Below are positions 1-8,516 of a DNA stretch of 64,000 bases, piece after piece. The stretch lies in the NCBI RefSeq assembly GCF_003002955.1, contig NZ_PVTJ01000003.1, positions 62,001 to 126,000 of the forward strand, in the 5' to 3' direction. This DNA comes from Glycomyces artemisiae (GTDB taxonomy: Bacteria > Actinomycetota > Actinomycetes > Mycobacteriales > Micromonosporaceae). The number at the start of each line of letters is the position of its first letter. The stretch's first letter is position 1. The notes under the pieces are model-generated. The model did no database searches. It was not told the DNA's origin and was given only the letters and a program-made list of their open reading frames with translations. The position numbers and the translations under genes were made by a program.

Positions 1-2
1 AG

Positions 3-197
3 CTCATGGGATACCACCAAGCCACCGGCGGCACAGGCGCGATGACCATGGGAAAAATCCTCTACGACGGCTGCCGTCTCATCGACCAGACGACCGCCGC
101 AGGCTTCCTGCGCTGGACCGGCACCACCGGACGCTACGAGTTCCGCGACTGCCTCGCAGGCTCGGCCTACCTCGCGAACGTCAAGAACCCTGCTTAG
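3..197 (+). CDS. Hypothetical protein, 5'-truncated by window edge
   Basis: The reading frame is open to the left edge and ends at a TAG at 195-197. This is probably the C-terminal part of a gene that begins outside the window. Possible internal starts exist at 6, 42 and 48. About 64 residues are visible, containing two cysteines (in DGCRL and RDCLAG) and ending AYLANVKNPA. I recognise no family. It converges with the TetR gene that follows, with only 3 bases between the two stop codons. Coding status rests on the open frame and G/C third-position bias only. Confidence 0.35.
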   Translation, partial: LMGYHQATGGTGAMTMGKILYDGCRLIDQTTAAGFLRWTGTTGRYEFRDCLAGSAYLANVKNPA

Positions 198-200
198 GGT

Positions 201-758
201 TCAGGCTTCGAACGCTCTGAGCGCCATAGGGATCAGAATCTCGACATCCTCGTCGTCCATAGGACGGCCGATCATGCCCAGGCGGTGGAGCAAGGTGCCG
301 GTGATGACGTCGATGAACATCAGGATCCGCTGTTCGGATTCGCCGAGGTAGTCCTTCAGCATCTCAAGATAGGGCGCTTGGAAACGGGTGCTCAGCAGTT
401 CCCGCAGAGCCGGGTCGTTGACCGCGTCGCTGAAGACCCCGGCGAAGGCGGCGCCGACACCCGGCTCTCCGATTTTCCCGGCGAGCCAGCGCACCGCCCC
501 CGCGAGCGCGGCCGTGCGGTCCTCCCCCAGCTCGGGCATCGGGCTGAAGACGTCGAGTAGACAGTCAATGATCAACGCCCCTTTTGAAGGCCAGCGCCGG
601 TAGAGCGTGGTCTTCGCGGTCCCGGCCGCCGCCGCGATGCGGTCCATGGTCGCTCCCGCGTAGCCGAGTTCGTCGACCGTGCGGAGCGTGGCCGCGAAGA
701 CGACGGCGTTCAGGTCGGCGCGCGGCCGTCCGGCCGACGACGAAGTAGATGCTGGCAC
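201..758 (-). CDS. TetR-family transcriptional regulator
   Basis: A 185-residue TetR/AcrR-type repressor. The N-terminal helix-turn-helix spans about residues 14-62 (DELGYAGATMDRIAAAAG then TKTTLYRRWPSKGAL-like recognition helix), followed by an alpha-helical ligand-binding domain. The start is GTG at 758; no strong ribosome site precedes it, so the exact start is uncertain. It is divergent from an alpha/beta-hydrolase gene. The 61-bp gap holds a perfect dyad (780-800) that is the likely operator for both genes. TetR proteins of this kind usually repress the neighbouring enzyme gene until a small ligand binds. The ligand cannot be read from the sequence. Confidence 0.9.
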   Translation of the reverse strand: MPASTSSSAGRPRADLNAVVFAATLRTVDELGYAGATMDRIAAAAGTAKTTLYRRWPSKGALIIDCLLDVFSPMPELGEDRTAALAGAVRWLAGKIGEPGVGAAFAGVFSDAVNDPALRELLSTRFQAPYLEMLKDYLGESEQRILMFIDVITGTLLHRLGMIGRPMDDEDVEILIPMALRAFEA

Positions 759-779
759 CCGGACAGGCTATCCTGAAAT

Positions 780-800
780 TACGCTACTTCGAGTAGCGTA
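780..800. promoter_or_regulatory. Perfect palindrome, probable TetR operator
   Basis: TACGCTAC-N5-GTAGCGTA: two perfect 8-bp arms around TTCGA. It lies between the divergent TetR (start 758) and esterase (start 820) genes, 20 bp upstream of the esterase start. Size, symmetry and position fit a TetR dimer site; binding is inferred. Confidence 0.75.
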
Positions 801-819
801 TTCGAGATCGGAGGAAGCC

Positions 820-1788
820 ATGTCCCTGAAACCCCACCTCGGCGTCCGGATTCTGATGAAGGACAAGGTCGACTGGGAGGCGGTCGGCCCTGAAGAGGTC
901 GTCGCGATGCGCGCGAAGGCCGAGAAGCTCACGGCCTCGCCGCTGCTGCGGCTGGTGACCGGGCGGCCCGATCCGGGCGCGCGCATCGAGGAGCGGTTCC
1001 TCGACCTGCCCGGGCGGCGGCTGCGCCTGCGCGTGTTCCGGCCGGTGCATGCGGAGGGGCCGCTGCCGCTGGTGCTGTCGTTCCACGGCGGCGGGTTCAT
1101 CGGCGGTGCCCCTGAGCAGAACGACTTCGTGAACAGCGGCATGTCGGCCGCGCTGGGCGCGGTCGTGGTCGGCGTGGACTACCGGCTCGCCCCTGAGCAC
1201 CCGATCCCGGCTCCGGTCGAAGACGGCATCGAGACCCTCGACGCGCTCGCATCGGACCCGTTCGGCTGGGGTGTGGCCCCCGAGTCGATCGCGGTGTTCG
1301 GCGAGTCGGCGGGCGGGACCATCGCCGAGATGATGGCGCTGCGTTCCCGCGAGGAGGGTCCGAAGATCCGGGCCCAGGTGCTCGCCAATCCCGCCACTGA
1401 CTGGTCCGTGTCCTTCACTGACTACCCTTCTGTCGAGCGCAATGCGCATCAGCCGGGGCTGTCGGTCCCGAAGTTCCGCCGGTCGGCGGACCTCGCCTTC
1501 CCTCCCCACGTCGACCGGGGCGCGTACTCCCCTGTCACGTTCGCGAGCCTTGCGAGCGCGCCGCCGGCACTGGTGGTCGTCGGCGGCCTCGACATGGCCC
1601 TCGACCATGGACAGCGGTACGTGGACCGGTTGCGCGAGGATGGCGTGGATGCGCGGATCGCGGTGTACCCCAGGGCGACTCACGGGTTCATCAGTACCCC
1701 GGGCCTCGTCCCTGCGGCGAAGCCGGCGCGGGCCGAGGTGGTCTCGTTCCTCGCCGAGCGACTGCGGGAGCGCGCGCACAGTAGATAG
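820..1788 (+). CDS. Alpha/beta hydrolase (HSL/GDXG-type esterase)
   Basis: A 322-residue cytoplasmic carboxylesterase of the hormone-sensitive-lipase type. HGGGFIGG at about residues 89-96 forms the oxyanion hole. GESAGG at about 161-166 carries the nucleophilic Ser. Asp in GGLDMALDH (about 257) and His in THGF (about 288) complete the triad. The ATG at 820 is preceded by GGAGGA at ideal spacing, so the longer upstream open frame is rejected. No signal peptide is seen. It is divergent from a TetR gene and probably controlled by it through the dyad at 780-800. The substrate is probably a short-chain ester, by family only. Confidence 0.9.
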   Translation: MSLKPHLGVRILMKDKVDWEAVGPEEVVAMRAKAEKLTASPLLRLVTGRPDPGARIEERFLDLPGRRLRLRVFRPVHAEGPLPLVLSFHGGGFIGGAPEQNDFVNSGMSAALGAVVVGVDYRLAPEHPIPAPVEDGIETLDALASDPFGWGVAPESIAVFGESAGGTIAEMMALRSREEGPKIRAQVLANPATDWSVSFTDYPSVERNAHQPGLSVPKFRRSADLAFPPHVDRGAYSPVTFASLASAPPALVVVGGLDMALDHGQRYVDRLREDGVDARIAVYPRATHGFISTPGLVPAAKPARAEVVSFLAERLRERAHSR

Positions 1789-2405
1789 CGGTGGCGGTCC
1801 GGACAGTGGCCGGTATGCGTGCGATCGCAGCGGTGCATCGTGGGCGGTGGCGTCGGTGCCGGGTCCTCTGTTGCCCGGCCGGGTGGCGCTGCTGCCCGCG
1901 TTCACGCTCTGGTTCGCGCTGGTGGCCTTGGTGTGGTCGGTCGCGGTGGCGGTCCGGTCGTGTGCCTCGTAAGGAGCACTGCCTCCGGTCGGGGTGATCC
2001 CTCCCGGGGGTCTGCCGCCCGATCACCATGTCCCCTGCGGGATGGTTGACTGCTGCGGGTCGCGATAGCACTGCGAGGATGAGATCCGCCTGGTCCGACA
2101 TCTCGCAACGGGGGCGCTGCCTCGGAAGAAGTCCGGTTTGCCAGTAGGCCAGAGGCTTGGCTTAGTCTGCTTGCACCTACTCGACACCTGTACGATTTCC
2201 CTGTCCTTGTGCGTACCACAAGTATCCCCCGCCCCTCCAACCACTGTCATCACCCACAGGTGGGCAATACCCTCACATTCCGCACCCGGACCCGCCGCAC
2301 CCCCAACCGCCCCATGGCAACCGACCCGACCCCACTCGCCAACGCACCCCATCGTCGCCGCCCGATCTAACCCCCACCACCACCGGCCAGGAACGAGCAT
2401 CAGAG
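1789..2405. other. Gene-free stretch
   Basis: About 620 bp between the esterase stop and the dyad at 2406. Short open frames occur on both strands, but none has a ribosome site, family resemblance or actinomycete codon pattern. The part from about 2150 is lower in GC and pyrimidine-rich on the plus strand (runs of CCACC and ACCCC). I see no tRNA, insertion-sequence end or clear promoter. It may be decayed sequence or hold an unrecognised RNA. Confidence 0.4.
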
Positions 2406-2436
2406 CCCTATATCCTATTTCCTATAGGATATAGGG
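2406..2436 (-). terminator. 12-bp perfect inverted repeat abutting a stop codon
   Basis: CCCTATATCCTA - N7 - TAGGATATAGGG, immediately next to the stop codon (2437-2439) of the minus-strand gene. It is AT-rich for this genome and has no T-run after it in either direction. Position suggests an end-of-transcript hairpin, but a protein-binding dyad is equally possible. Confidence 0.45.
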
Positions 2437-3441
2437 TCACTCGCCGCGGGCGCGAATCTCCGCATAGACCCTGGTATTGCGGTAGGCCGTGAAGGTAGCC
2501 TCCTGCGGACTCGCCGTGCGGGCGATGAGATCGCAGGCCTCCTGGAAGCGCTCGACGGCCTCACCAGTCCGGCCCTGGAGGAAGGCCGCGGTGCCGAGTT
2601 CGAACACCGTGCGATGCCGGAGTTTGACGAGGTGCTTGTCCGGGTCGTCGGCATCATCCGTAAACGAGGTGAGCGCGCCGCGCAGCACGTCCTCTGCGGC
2701 CTTGGCCTTGCCGTTGGCGAGTTGGCACGCAGCCGTGGTGACGGCGAGGAACAGGGTCTCCCAGTCGCCGGTGCCGGGGATGACCTCGGCAGGCCGGCCG
2801 GGCTGCCGCTGGGCCTCCTCCAGGAGCGGGAGCGCGAGCTCGACCTCTCCGGCCTCCATGAGCGCGGCGCCCGCGAGCTGGGCGAAGAGCAGCTGCTCGT
2901 CATCGGTGAGGCCCAAGGCGTTCCGGTCCCGCACCAGGGAACCGACCGTCTCTTGAAAATCCGCATGCCGGCCCGCGGCGCGCTGGCGTTCGGCGAGGTC
3001 CTGCATGGCGAAGGCGTACGGGAGGCCGCCGGTCTCGCGCAGCTCGTCGGTCTGAGCGCGGATGCGCTCGATCTTGCGGAGCGCGCGGGCGCCCCCGATG
3101 GGGCGCTCCTCGGCCTGGATGGTCTTGAGCCTGCGGACCTCCGGGGAGTCGGGGCCGTGGACCACGCTCGCTTCGCGGATGACGTAGCCGAGGTGGTCGC
3201 GCAGGCGCCTGGCGCCCGTTCCGGCCCGGAAGAGGGCTTCGGCGTACCGGGAGCGGATGTCGGTCAGGAGCGGGTCGAGGCGGGAGAGGTGGGACTCGGC
3301 GGCGTTGAGGGCGCGGCCCGCGGCGCGGGCGCGGGTGCGGGGCGAGACCGTGTGGCCGTGCTCGTCGTCGTCGCTCGCGAACGCCTTGAGCTGAGCGGTC
3401 TTCTGCTCGTAGCGTTCCTGGTCCGTCTTGCCGTACACCAC
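2437..3441 (-). CDS. Hypothetical helical-repeat (TPR-like) protein
   Basis: 334 residues, predicted cytoplasmic and almost entirely alpha-helical. Segments such as LLFAQLAGAALMEAGEVELALPLLEEAQ (read in pieces) and HRTVFELGTAAFLQGRTGEAVERFQEACD match the spacing of tetratricopeptide helices, with the G/A-x-A-x-x-x-x-G pattern. The N-terminal 60 residues are charged (KTDQERYEQKTAQLKAF). TPR proteins act as protein-binding scaffolds, and actinomycetes carry many near regulators. No enzymatic motif is visible and the partner is unknown. It is transcribed alone and ends at an AT-rich dyad. Confidence 0.65.
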   Translation of the reverse strand: MVYGKTDQERYEQKTAQLKAFASDDDEHGHTVSPRTRARAAGRALNAAESHLSRLDPLLTDIRSRYAEALFRAGTGARRLRDHLGYVIREASVVHGPDSPEVRRLKTIQAEERPIGGARALRKIERIRAQTDELRETGGLPYAFAMQDLAERQRAAGRHADFQETVGSLVRDRNALGLTDDEQLLFAQLAGAALMEAGEVELALPLLEEAQRQPGRPAEVIPGTGDWETLFLAVTTAACQLANGKAKAAEDVLRGALTSFTDDADDPDKHLVKLRHRTVFELGTAAFLQGRTGEAVERFQEACDLIARTASPQEATFTAYRNTRVYAEIRARGE

Positions 3442-3532
3442 TGCTGGGCCTCCCCGATCGTCCGGGCTCCGAGGCGGACGCGCGGCGGCGGGGCCGGTCC
3501 AGCGGAGACCGGTCCCGCCGACGCCTTCGATG

Positions 3533-6262
3533 CTAGATGAACCTCCACAGGTGATCGGCGGTGCCGTTGTCGTCCCAGAGGACGATCTGCGCGCCGGAGG
3601 CGGTCGAGGCGTTCGTGACGCCGAGGACCCGGCCGCCGTTCGCGCACTGGATGCGGAAGGCGTTGCCGCTGCCCCAGCGCAGGCGCCAGCGGTGGTCGGC
3701 GGTGCCGTTGTCGTCCCACTGCAGGACGCGGGAGCCGTTGGCGGTGGCGGCGTTCTCGACGCCGAGGACCTTGCCGCTGTTGGAGTTGCGGAGCTTGAAG
3801 TAGCCGCCGGTGTCGAGGACCGCGGTCCACAAGTGGTCGGCGGTGCCGCTGTCGGCCCACTGGATCGCGAGGCCCCCGTTGGCGGTGGACATGTTCTGGA
3901 TGCCGATGACCAGGCCGCTGTTGACGTTCTGGATGCGGCGGGCCCCGGCCGGGACGAAGCGCCAGCGGTTGTCGGCGGTGCCGTCGTCGGGCGCCTGGAC
4001 TGCCTGGGCTCCGGCGGCGGTGGAGGCGCCGGAGATCCCGAGGAGCTTGGAGCTGTTCGAGTTGCGGAGCTTGTGGGTGCCGTCGCCTTGGTCGACGGGG
4101 GTCCAGAGGTGGTCGGCGGTGCCGTTGTCGGCCCATTGGAGGGCCGCGGCGTTGTCGGCGGTCGACATGTCCTGGATGCCGAGGACCCTGCCGCTGTTGC
4201 GGTTGCGGATCTTCAGGGCCGAGCCGGAGACGACCAGCTCCCAGAAGTGGTCGGCGGTGCTGGTGTCGTTCCACTGCACGGCGAGGCCGCCGTCGGCGGT
4301 GGACATGTCGCGCACGCCGAGGACGAGGTTCGAGTTCGCGTTGTAGAGCTTGTAGGCGGGGGCGTCGGTGCTGCCGCCGCCGGTGTTCCAGTAGACGGTG
4401 TAGTTGTGGCCGTGGGCGTCGTAGAACGGGCCGAGGTTCACGTTGGCGCCGTTGGCGGTCGCGGTGAACGCGAGCGAGGAGGTGCTCGTGCGCTGGATCG
4501 ACTCGGGTTCGAGGACGGGGAGGGCGCTCAGGGTCGTGGACCCGTAGTTGCCGGAGAGGACGGTGGGGCCGTAGATCGCGGCAGCGACTTCAGCGTTGTC
4601 ATTCGAGGGCTCGACGACGAGCCGCATGGGGAGCTTGAGGGTCACCGTGTCGCCGGAGGCCCAGGTGCGGGTGAGGGTGGCGTACGTGCCGGGGGTGGTG
4701 TCGATGCTCTGGACGGCGCCGTTGACGGCGACGGTGGCCCCCTGCGTCCAGGCGGGGATGCGCAGGCGCATCGTCCAGGAGCCGCTGGTGGAGCCGGTGA
4801 CGGTGAGGGTGGTCGTGTCGGAGACGGGGTAGGTCGTGGACTGGGCGACGGTGATGCCGCGCTCGGACCAGGTGAGAGTGGAGGGGGTGAAGAGGTTGAC
4901 CCACAAGGTGGTTCCAGCGTACCAGTACACCGAGTCCATGAGCTTGGTGAAGGTCTCGATGCCGGTGCCCTGGCAGCACCAGAACGAGTTGTAGTCGGTC
5001 GACCAGGTGCCGCCGCCCCACGCCGGGCCGACGCCGCGGCGCCCGCCCGCTTTCAGGGGCGTGAAGTAGGTGATGTGGCCGTGGGCGCTGCCCGGGTCCT
5101 GCCAGCCGATGAGGTGGTTGAGGAGGGCGCGCTCGTAGAAGTCGAAGTAGGAGGCGTCCTCGGGGTCGAGCTGCCAGAGTTCGCGGGTCAGCTTGAGCAT
5201 GTTGTAGGAGTTGCAGCCCTCGCAGGTGTCGGTGTCCAGGTAGGACGCGATGGCGTTCGCCGGGCGGAAGTGCTCGGCCTCGGAGTTCCCGCCGATGGCG
5301 TACGTGTGGGCGCTGGTGACGATCGACCAGAAGTTGTCCGCGATGTTCCGGTACCGCGTGGTGCCGGTGGCCTTGTACTCGCGGGCGGCGCCGATCGCCT
5401 TGGGCACCTGGGTGTTCGCGTGCAGGCCGTTGAGCGCGTCGGTGCCGTTCGCGAGCGGGTCGAAGACCGACGCGTGGTCGAAGCGCTGGGCCGCGGTGAG
5501 CCAGCGCGCGGTGCCCGTCTGCTGGTAGAGGTCGGCGAGGACGGCGTTCATGCCGCCGAACTCGGTGCGCAGCACGTTCTGCATCTGGGTGGTGGTGAGG
5601 CGGGCAGTGCGGGTGTCGACCCATCCGGCGAAGGCGAGGAGCACGTCCCGGGCCTGGGTGTTCTCGATCAGGCGCCACACGTCGAGGAGCCCGGCGAGGG
5701 TTTTGTGGATCACGTAGTAGGGCACGTTGCCGTTGGAGAGGGTGCCGTTTTCGAGGGCGGTGAAGTCGGATTCGGGGAAGCCGCAGAGGTATCCGGCGGC
5801 GAACCCCTTGGCGGCGTTGTTGGCCTGGCACTTGGCGAGTTCTGCGACCATCGTGTTGGCCTTGTCGCGGCTGGTGGTGTCGCCGAGGACGGCCCAGGCC
5901 TGGGCCCAGGCGGTGAGGAAGTGGCCCTGCATGTGGGTGCGGAAGGGGAAGTCGGGAGCGTCCCAGCCGCCGTTGGCGGCGGCGCCGCCGGTGGAGAGGC
6001 CGTGGTTGGCGCGGAAGTTGTAGAGGAGGCGGTTGACGTCGACGTCGCGGAGGTATGAGAGGGTGCGGTTCTGATTGTCGAGCCAGCGCCCGGCGTTGAG
6101 TCTGACGCGGCCGAGCGCGAAGGGCTGCGTGAGGTTCCCGATGTCGGTGCGCACGGGGGCGACGGCGGCGTGGGCGGTGCCGGGAGCGGCCACGGCGGTC
6201 GCGACGGCGGCCGCTCCGGCCGCTTGGAAGAGGCGGCGTCGACTCAGAGGTGAGGACGGCAT
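3533..6262 (-). CDS. Secreted GH127/146-type beta-L-arabinofuranosidase with ricin lectin repeats
   Basis: 909 residues. It begins with a twin-arginine-type signal (SRRRLFQAAG, then an Ala-rich core and AHA cleavage region). The catalytic part (about residues 40-630) carries the hallmarks of DUF1680/GH127 enzymes. Glu330 lies in the AEHF segment (probable acid/base). The Zn ligands of the family are matched by Glu348 and Cys350 in CEGC and by Cys429-Cys430 in FWCCQG. Residues about 635-909 are six repeats of about 47 residues with the signature LQWxDxGTADHLW, that is two ricin-type beta-trefoils. The predicted role is release of beta-L-arabinofuranose from plant or hydroxyproline-linked glycans outside the cell. 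It has a strong consensus promoter at 6306-6334. Confidence 0.85.
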   Translation of the reverse strand: MPSSPLSRRRLFQAAGAAAVATAVAAPGTAHAAVAPVRTDIGNLTQPFALGRVRLNAGRWLDNQNRTLSYLRDVDVNRLLYNFRANHGLSTGGAAANGGWDAPDFPFRTHMQGHFLTAWAQAWAVLGDTTSRDKANTMVAELAKCQANNAAKGFAAGYLCGFPESDFTALENGTLSNGNVPYYVIHKTLAGLLDVWRLIENTQARDVLLAFAGWVDTRTARLTTTQMQNVLRTEFGGMNAVLADLYQQTGTARWLTAAQRFDHASVFDPLANGTDALNGLHANTQVPKAIGAAREYKATGTTRYRNIADNFWSIVTSAHTYAIGGNSEAEHFRPANAIASYLDTDTCEGCNSYNMLKLTRELWQLDPEDASYFDFYERALLNHLIGWQDPGSAHGHITYFTPLKAGGRRGVGPAWGGGTWSTDYNSFWCCQGTGIETFTKLMDSVYWYAGTTLWVNLFTPSTLTWSERGITVAQSTTYPVSDTTTLTVTGSTSGSWTMRLRIPAWTQGATVAVNGAVQSIDTTPGTYATLTRTWASGDTVTLKLPMRLVVEPSNDNAEVAAAIYGPTVLSGNYGSTTLSALPVLEPESIQRTSTSSLAFTATANGANVNLGPFYDAHGHNYTVYWNTGGGSTDAPAYKLYNANSNLVLGVRDMSTADGGLAVQWNDTSTADHFWELVVSGSALKIRNRNSGRVLGIQDMSTADNAAALQWADNGTADHLWTPVDQGDGTHKLRNSNSSKLLGISGASTAAGAQAVQAPDDGTADNRWRFVPAGARRIQNVNSGLVIGIQNMSTANGGLAIQWADSGTADHLWTAVLDTGGYFKLRNSNSGKVLGVENAATANGSRVLQWDDNGTADHRWRLRWGSGNAFRIQCANGGRVLGVTNASTASGAQIVLWDDNGTADHLWRFI
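3536..4354 (-). repeat. Six tandem ricin-type repeats inside the GH127 gene
   Basis: Six in-frame units of about 140 bp. Each contains a near-identical block reading tggtcggcggtgcc on the plus strand (encoding GTADHLW/RW) and a second block encoding NSGRVLGI or a variant. Copies lie near 3556, 3694, 3833, 3976, 4111 and 4249. Unit three from the N-terminal side has lost the QW (QAPDDGTADNRW). The array corresponds to two three-lobed beta-trefoil carbohydrate-binding modules and is a site where recombination could change copy number. Confidence 0.85.
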
Positions 6263-6305
6263 AGAGTGCTCCTATCTGGAGTATGTGCACGGTCACATTG
6301 ATACC

Positions 6306-6334
6306 AATATATTTATCGATAACAACTGTGTCAA
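6306..6334 (-). promoter_or_regulatory. Consensus -35/-10 promoter with palindromic spacer
   Basis: Read on the minus strand: TTGACA (6334-6329), a 17-bp spacer, and TATATT (6311-6306), about 45 bp upstream of the GH127 start. The spacer contains the perfect 10-bp palindrome TTATCGATAA (6313-6322). A repressor there would occlude polymerase. Such a near-perfect sigma70 promoter in GC-rich DNA suggests strong expression under a tight repressor. Confidence 0.75.
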
Positions 6335-6454
6335 CCTGGTCCCCGCCGGATTTGTTGTCGTCATTGACAAATAGGCCTCCCGGTGATTAGCCTGCGGGAG
6401 TACCCGAACGGCGACGGGACGGGGCAACGGAACGCAGTTCTCGGAGGGGAACGC

Positions 6455-6772
6455 ATGATCGAGACGACCACCATCCGCAACGACCAGGGCGGCCTGCTGG
6501 TCTCCACCGCCGAGGTCGCGACCCAGCGATCGGCCAGCTACGCCGACCTCCTCGCGGAGCACTTGGGCCGCAAGGTCCCCGTCGAGCCGCTGCCCGGCGG
6601 CTACCGGCTCCACTTCGGCATCGGCGAGGGCCTGCTCAACTTCGGCCCCGAGTCCCTCTCACTGCTCGTGACCGCCGACGACGGCGCGTCGCTCTCCAAC
6701 CTCCGCGACGCCCTCGCCGTCAACCTCGAACGCCTCGGCCACCGCGACAACCTGCGCGTCGTCTGGCGCTGA
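6455..6772 (+). CDS. DUF2218 family protein
   Basis: 105 residues. The pattern (N-terminal ATQRSASYADLLAEHLGRK, central GYRLHFGIGEGLLNFG, C-terminal NLERLGHRDNLRVVW) matches DUF2218 proteins, small cytoplasmic proteins often encoded near iron or siderophore genes. No catalytic residue is known for the family. The ATG at 6455 follows CGGAGGGGAA, a good ribosome site; an upstream in-frame ATG at 6383 lacks one. A possible promoter TTGACA-N18-TAGCCT lies at about 6363-6392. It stands between the divergently read GH127 gene and nfo, with no obvious link to either. Confidence 0.7.
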   Translation: MIETTTIRNDQGGLLVSTAEVATQRSASYADLLAEHLGRKVPVEPLPGGYRLHFGIGEGLLNFGPESLSLLVTADDGASLSNLRDALAVNLERLGHRDNLRVVWR

Positions 6773-6839
6773 CCGGGGAACCCCCGCCGCCCGCGCCCCC
6801 GATGCGGAACAATGTGGGGCGACGAAGGGGGACAGAGCG

Positions 6840-7679
6840 GTGGCAGCCAAGAAGCGGCCGATCGGCGCGCACGTGCCGGTCGGCGGGGGCCTGGTCAAGA
6901 AGGGCCTGGCCGAGGCCGACGCGATCGGCGCGGAGGTCATCCAGATCTTCATCGGCTCCCCGCGGGGCTGGGCGCTCCCGCGGGTCGAGGCGTCGCTGGC
7001 CGAGCGCTTCCGCAACGAGTGCGCGGAGCGGAAGCTCCCGGTGTACGTCCACGCCTCATATCTGCTGAATCTGGCGTCGCCGGACAAGGACGCGCTTCAG
7101 AAGTCCGTCGAGCACCTGCGGGCGGCGCTGGTCGAGTCCGCGAAGCTGGGCGCGGTGGGCGTGGTGGTCCACGCGGGCTCCTCGAAAGACGGCGACCGCG
7201 ACGCGGCCCTCCGCCGGATCGGCCCCGCGTACCGGGCGGTCCTCGACAACGCCCCCGACTCGGTGCGGCTCCTCGTGGAGCCGACCGCGGGGGCCTCGAA
7301 CGCGATGGCCCACACCTTCGAGACCACCGCCGAATACCTTGACGCCGTTGGCATCAGGGAGGTCGGCCTGTGCCTCGACACGTGCCACCTGCACGCCGCC
7401 GGTGAACCGCTCGCCGACGCCAAGGCCCTCGCCGCGTCCCTCAAGACCCTCACCGACGACATCGGCCCCGGCCGCATCGGCCTCGTCCACTACAACGACA
7501 GCCGCGACCCGCAAGGCTCCCGCCGCGACCGCCACGCCACCCTCGGCGAGGGCCTCTTGGGAGACAGGGGACTCCGTGCGGCCGCCCGCACTCCCCTGCT
7601 CAAGGACATCCCGCTCGTCACCGAGACGGACACCCGCGAGCACGACGTGGCCTACGCGAAGAAGCTCGCCAGAGGCTAG
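6840..7679 (+). CDS. nfo: Deoxyribonuclease IV (endonuclease IV)
   Basis: 279 residues, TIM-barrel AP endonuclease. Family motifs are present in order: GAHVPVGGGL at the N-terminus, QIFIGSPRGW, YVHASYLLNLASPD, VVVHAGSS, LLVEPTAG, CLDTCHLHAAG and VHYNDSRDPQGSRRDRHATLGEG, then VTETDT. They supply the His, Glu and Asp ligands of the trinuclear zinc site. The enzyme cuts 5' to abasic sites in base-excision repair. GTG start at 6840. The gene converges with a membrane-protein gene, and the two stop codons share the same CTAG (7676-7679). Confidence 0.93.
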   Translation: MAAKKRPIGAHVPVGGGLVKKGLAEADAIGAEVIQIFIGSPRGWALPRVEASLAERFRNECAERKLPVYVHASYLLNLASPDKDALQKSVEHLRAALVESAKLGAVGVVVHAGSSKDGDRDAALRRIGPAYRAVLDNAPDSVRLLVEPTAGASNAMAHTFETTAEYLDAVGIREVGLCLDTCHLHAAGEPLADAKALAASLKTLTDDIGPGRIGLVHYNDSRDPQGSRRDRHATLGEGLLGDRGLRAAARTPLLKDIPLVTETDTREHDVAYAKKLARG

Positions 7680-8461
7680 GAGCGCTTCCGCCCGATCTCG
7701 ACGCCCGTGCCGACGCCCGCCGCGGCACGCCGTTTCCTGTCGACCCGCTGAAGCGCCATCCCGGCGACGACCAGGCCGACTTCAACCGCGATCGACACCA
7801 CCGCGAGCACGGTGTTCTCCGACGTCAGGCCGATGGCGATCAGGACGGCGACGACCACGATGATCGGCATGAGGGCCAGGGCCGCGCGGTTGCGGCGGAA
7901 GTGCTCCTCCGAGGTGTCCATCATGTTCTCGTCGATCGCCTGGCGCGGGCGAAGGAGGATCTGGAGCGGCCACAGCACCACGACGTAGACGGCGACCGCC
8001 AGCAGCAGCCCGGCGACGTACCCGAGCAGGCCGAACATGATCGACGGAGCGGGCGGGCCGTCGGCGGCGAACCAGTAGTGCCACTTGTCCTGCGCCTGCG
8101 CGGCCGCGACCGCGCCCGAGGCCCGCATGACGATCTCGGTGGCGCCCATGACGATCACGGCCCCGAGCGCCCCGAACAGCGGGAACACGAACCAGCGCGG
8201 CTTGACCGTCGCCATCGACAGGTCCCGGTCGCGGCGCCACGCGAGTTCGATCGTAGGGAACGCGCCCGCGAGCGCGGGCCCGATGAACATGAGCCAGCTG
8301 ACGGGGTTCTCCCCCTCGGTGTCGCCGACCGCGGCCGCCAGGCCCCACGCGCTCGCGAGCACCCCGACGACCGTCACGATCCGCGCCGGGATGCTGTAGT
8401 TCGCCGCGAGCCAGCCGCGGCTCTGCTTCGCTTCAGGCCTGTTTTGTCCGGAGGAGGTCAT
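7676..8461 (-). CDS. Integral membrane protein, function unknown
   Basis: 261 residues with about six hydrophobic spans: 27-45, 57-75, about 93-110, 142-170, 195-213 and 218-236. A polar N-terminus (residues 1-25) and an Arg/Lys-rich C-terminal tail (QRVDRKRRAAAG) suggest both ends are cytoplasmic. There are no transporter or enzyme signatures I recognise. It stands alone between nfo (convergent) and the flavin oxidoreductase operon. Real coding sequence is supported by the amphipathic pattern and length. Confidence 0.75.
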   Translation of the reverse strand: MTSSGQNRPEAKQSRGWLAANYSIPARIVTVVGVLASAWGLAAAVGDTEGENPVSWLMFIGPALAGAFPTIELAWRRDRDLSMATVKPRWFVFPLFGALGAVIVMGATEIVMRASGAVAAAQAQDKWHYWFAADGPPAPSIMFGLLGYVAGLLLAVAVYVVVLWPLQILLRPRQAIDENMMDTSEEHFRRNRAALALMPIIVVVAVLIAIGLTSENTVLAVVSIAVEVGLVVAGMALQRVDRKRRAAAGVGTGVEIGRKRS

Positions 8462-8516
8462 TTCGCGATGCTACCAATGCCGTTCCAGCCCTTCCGAGCT
8501 GGCGTTTCGCTAGGCG

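Noticed and set aside
3428-6058. Plus-strand open frame of about 876 codons with apparent repeats
   Set aside because: The repeats (VVGGAVVGP-like) are the mirror of the ricin repeats in the GH127 gene on the other strand.
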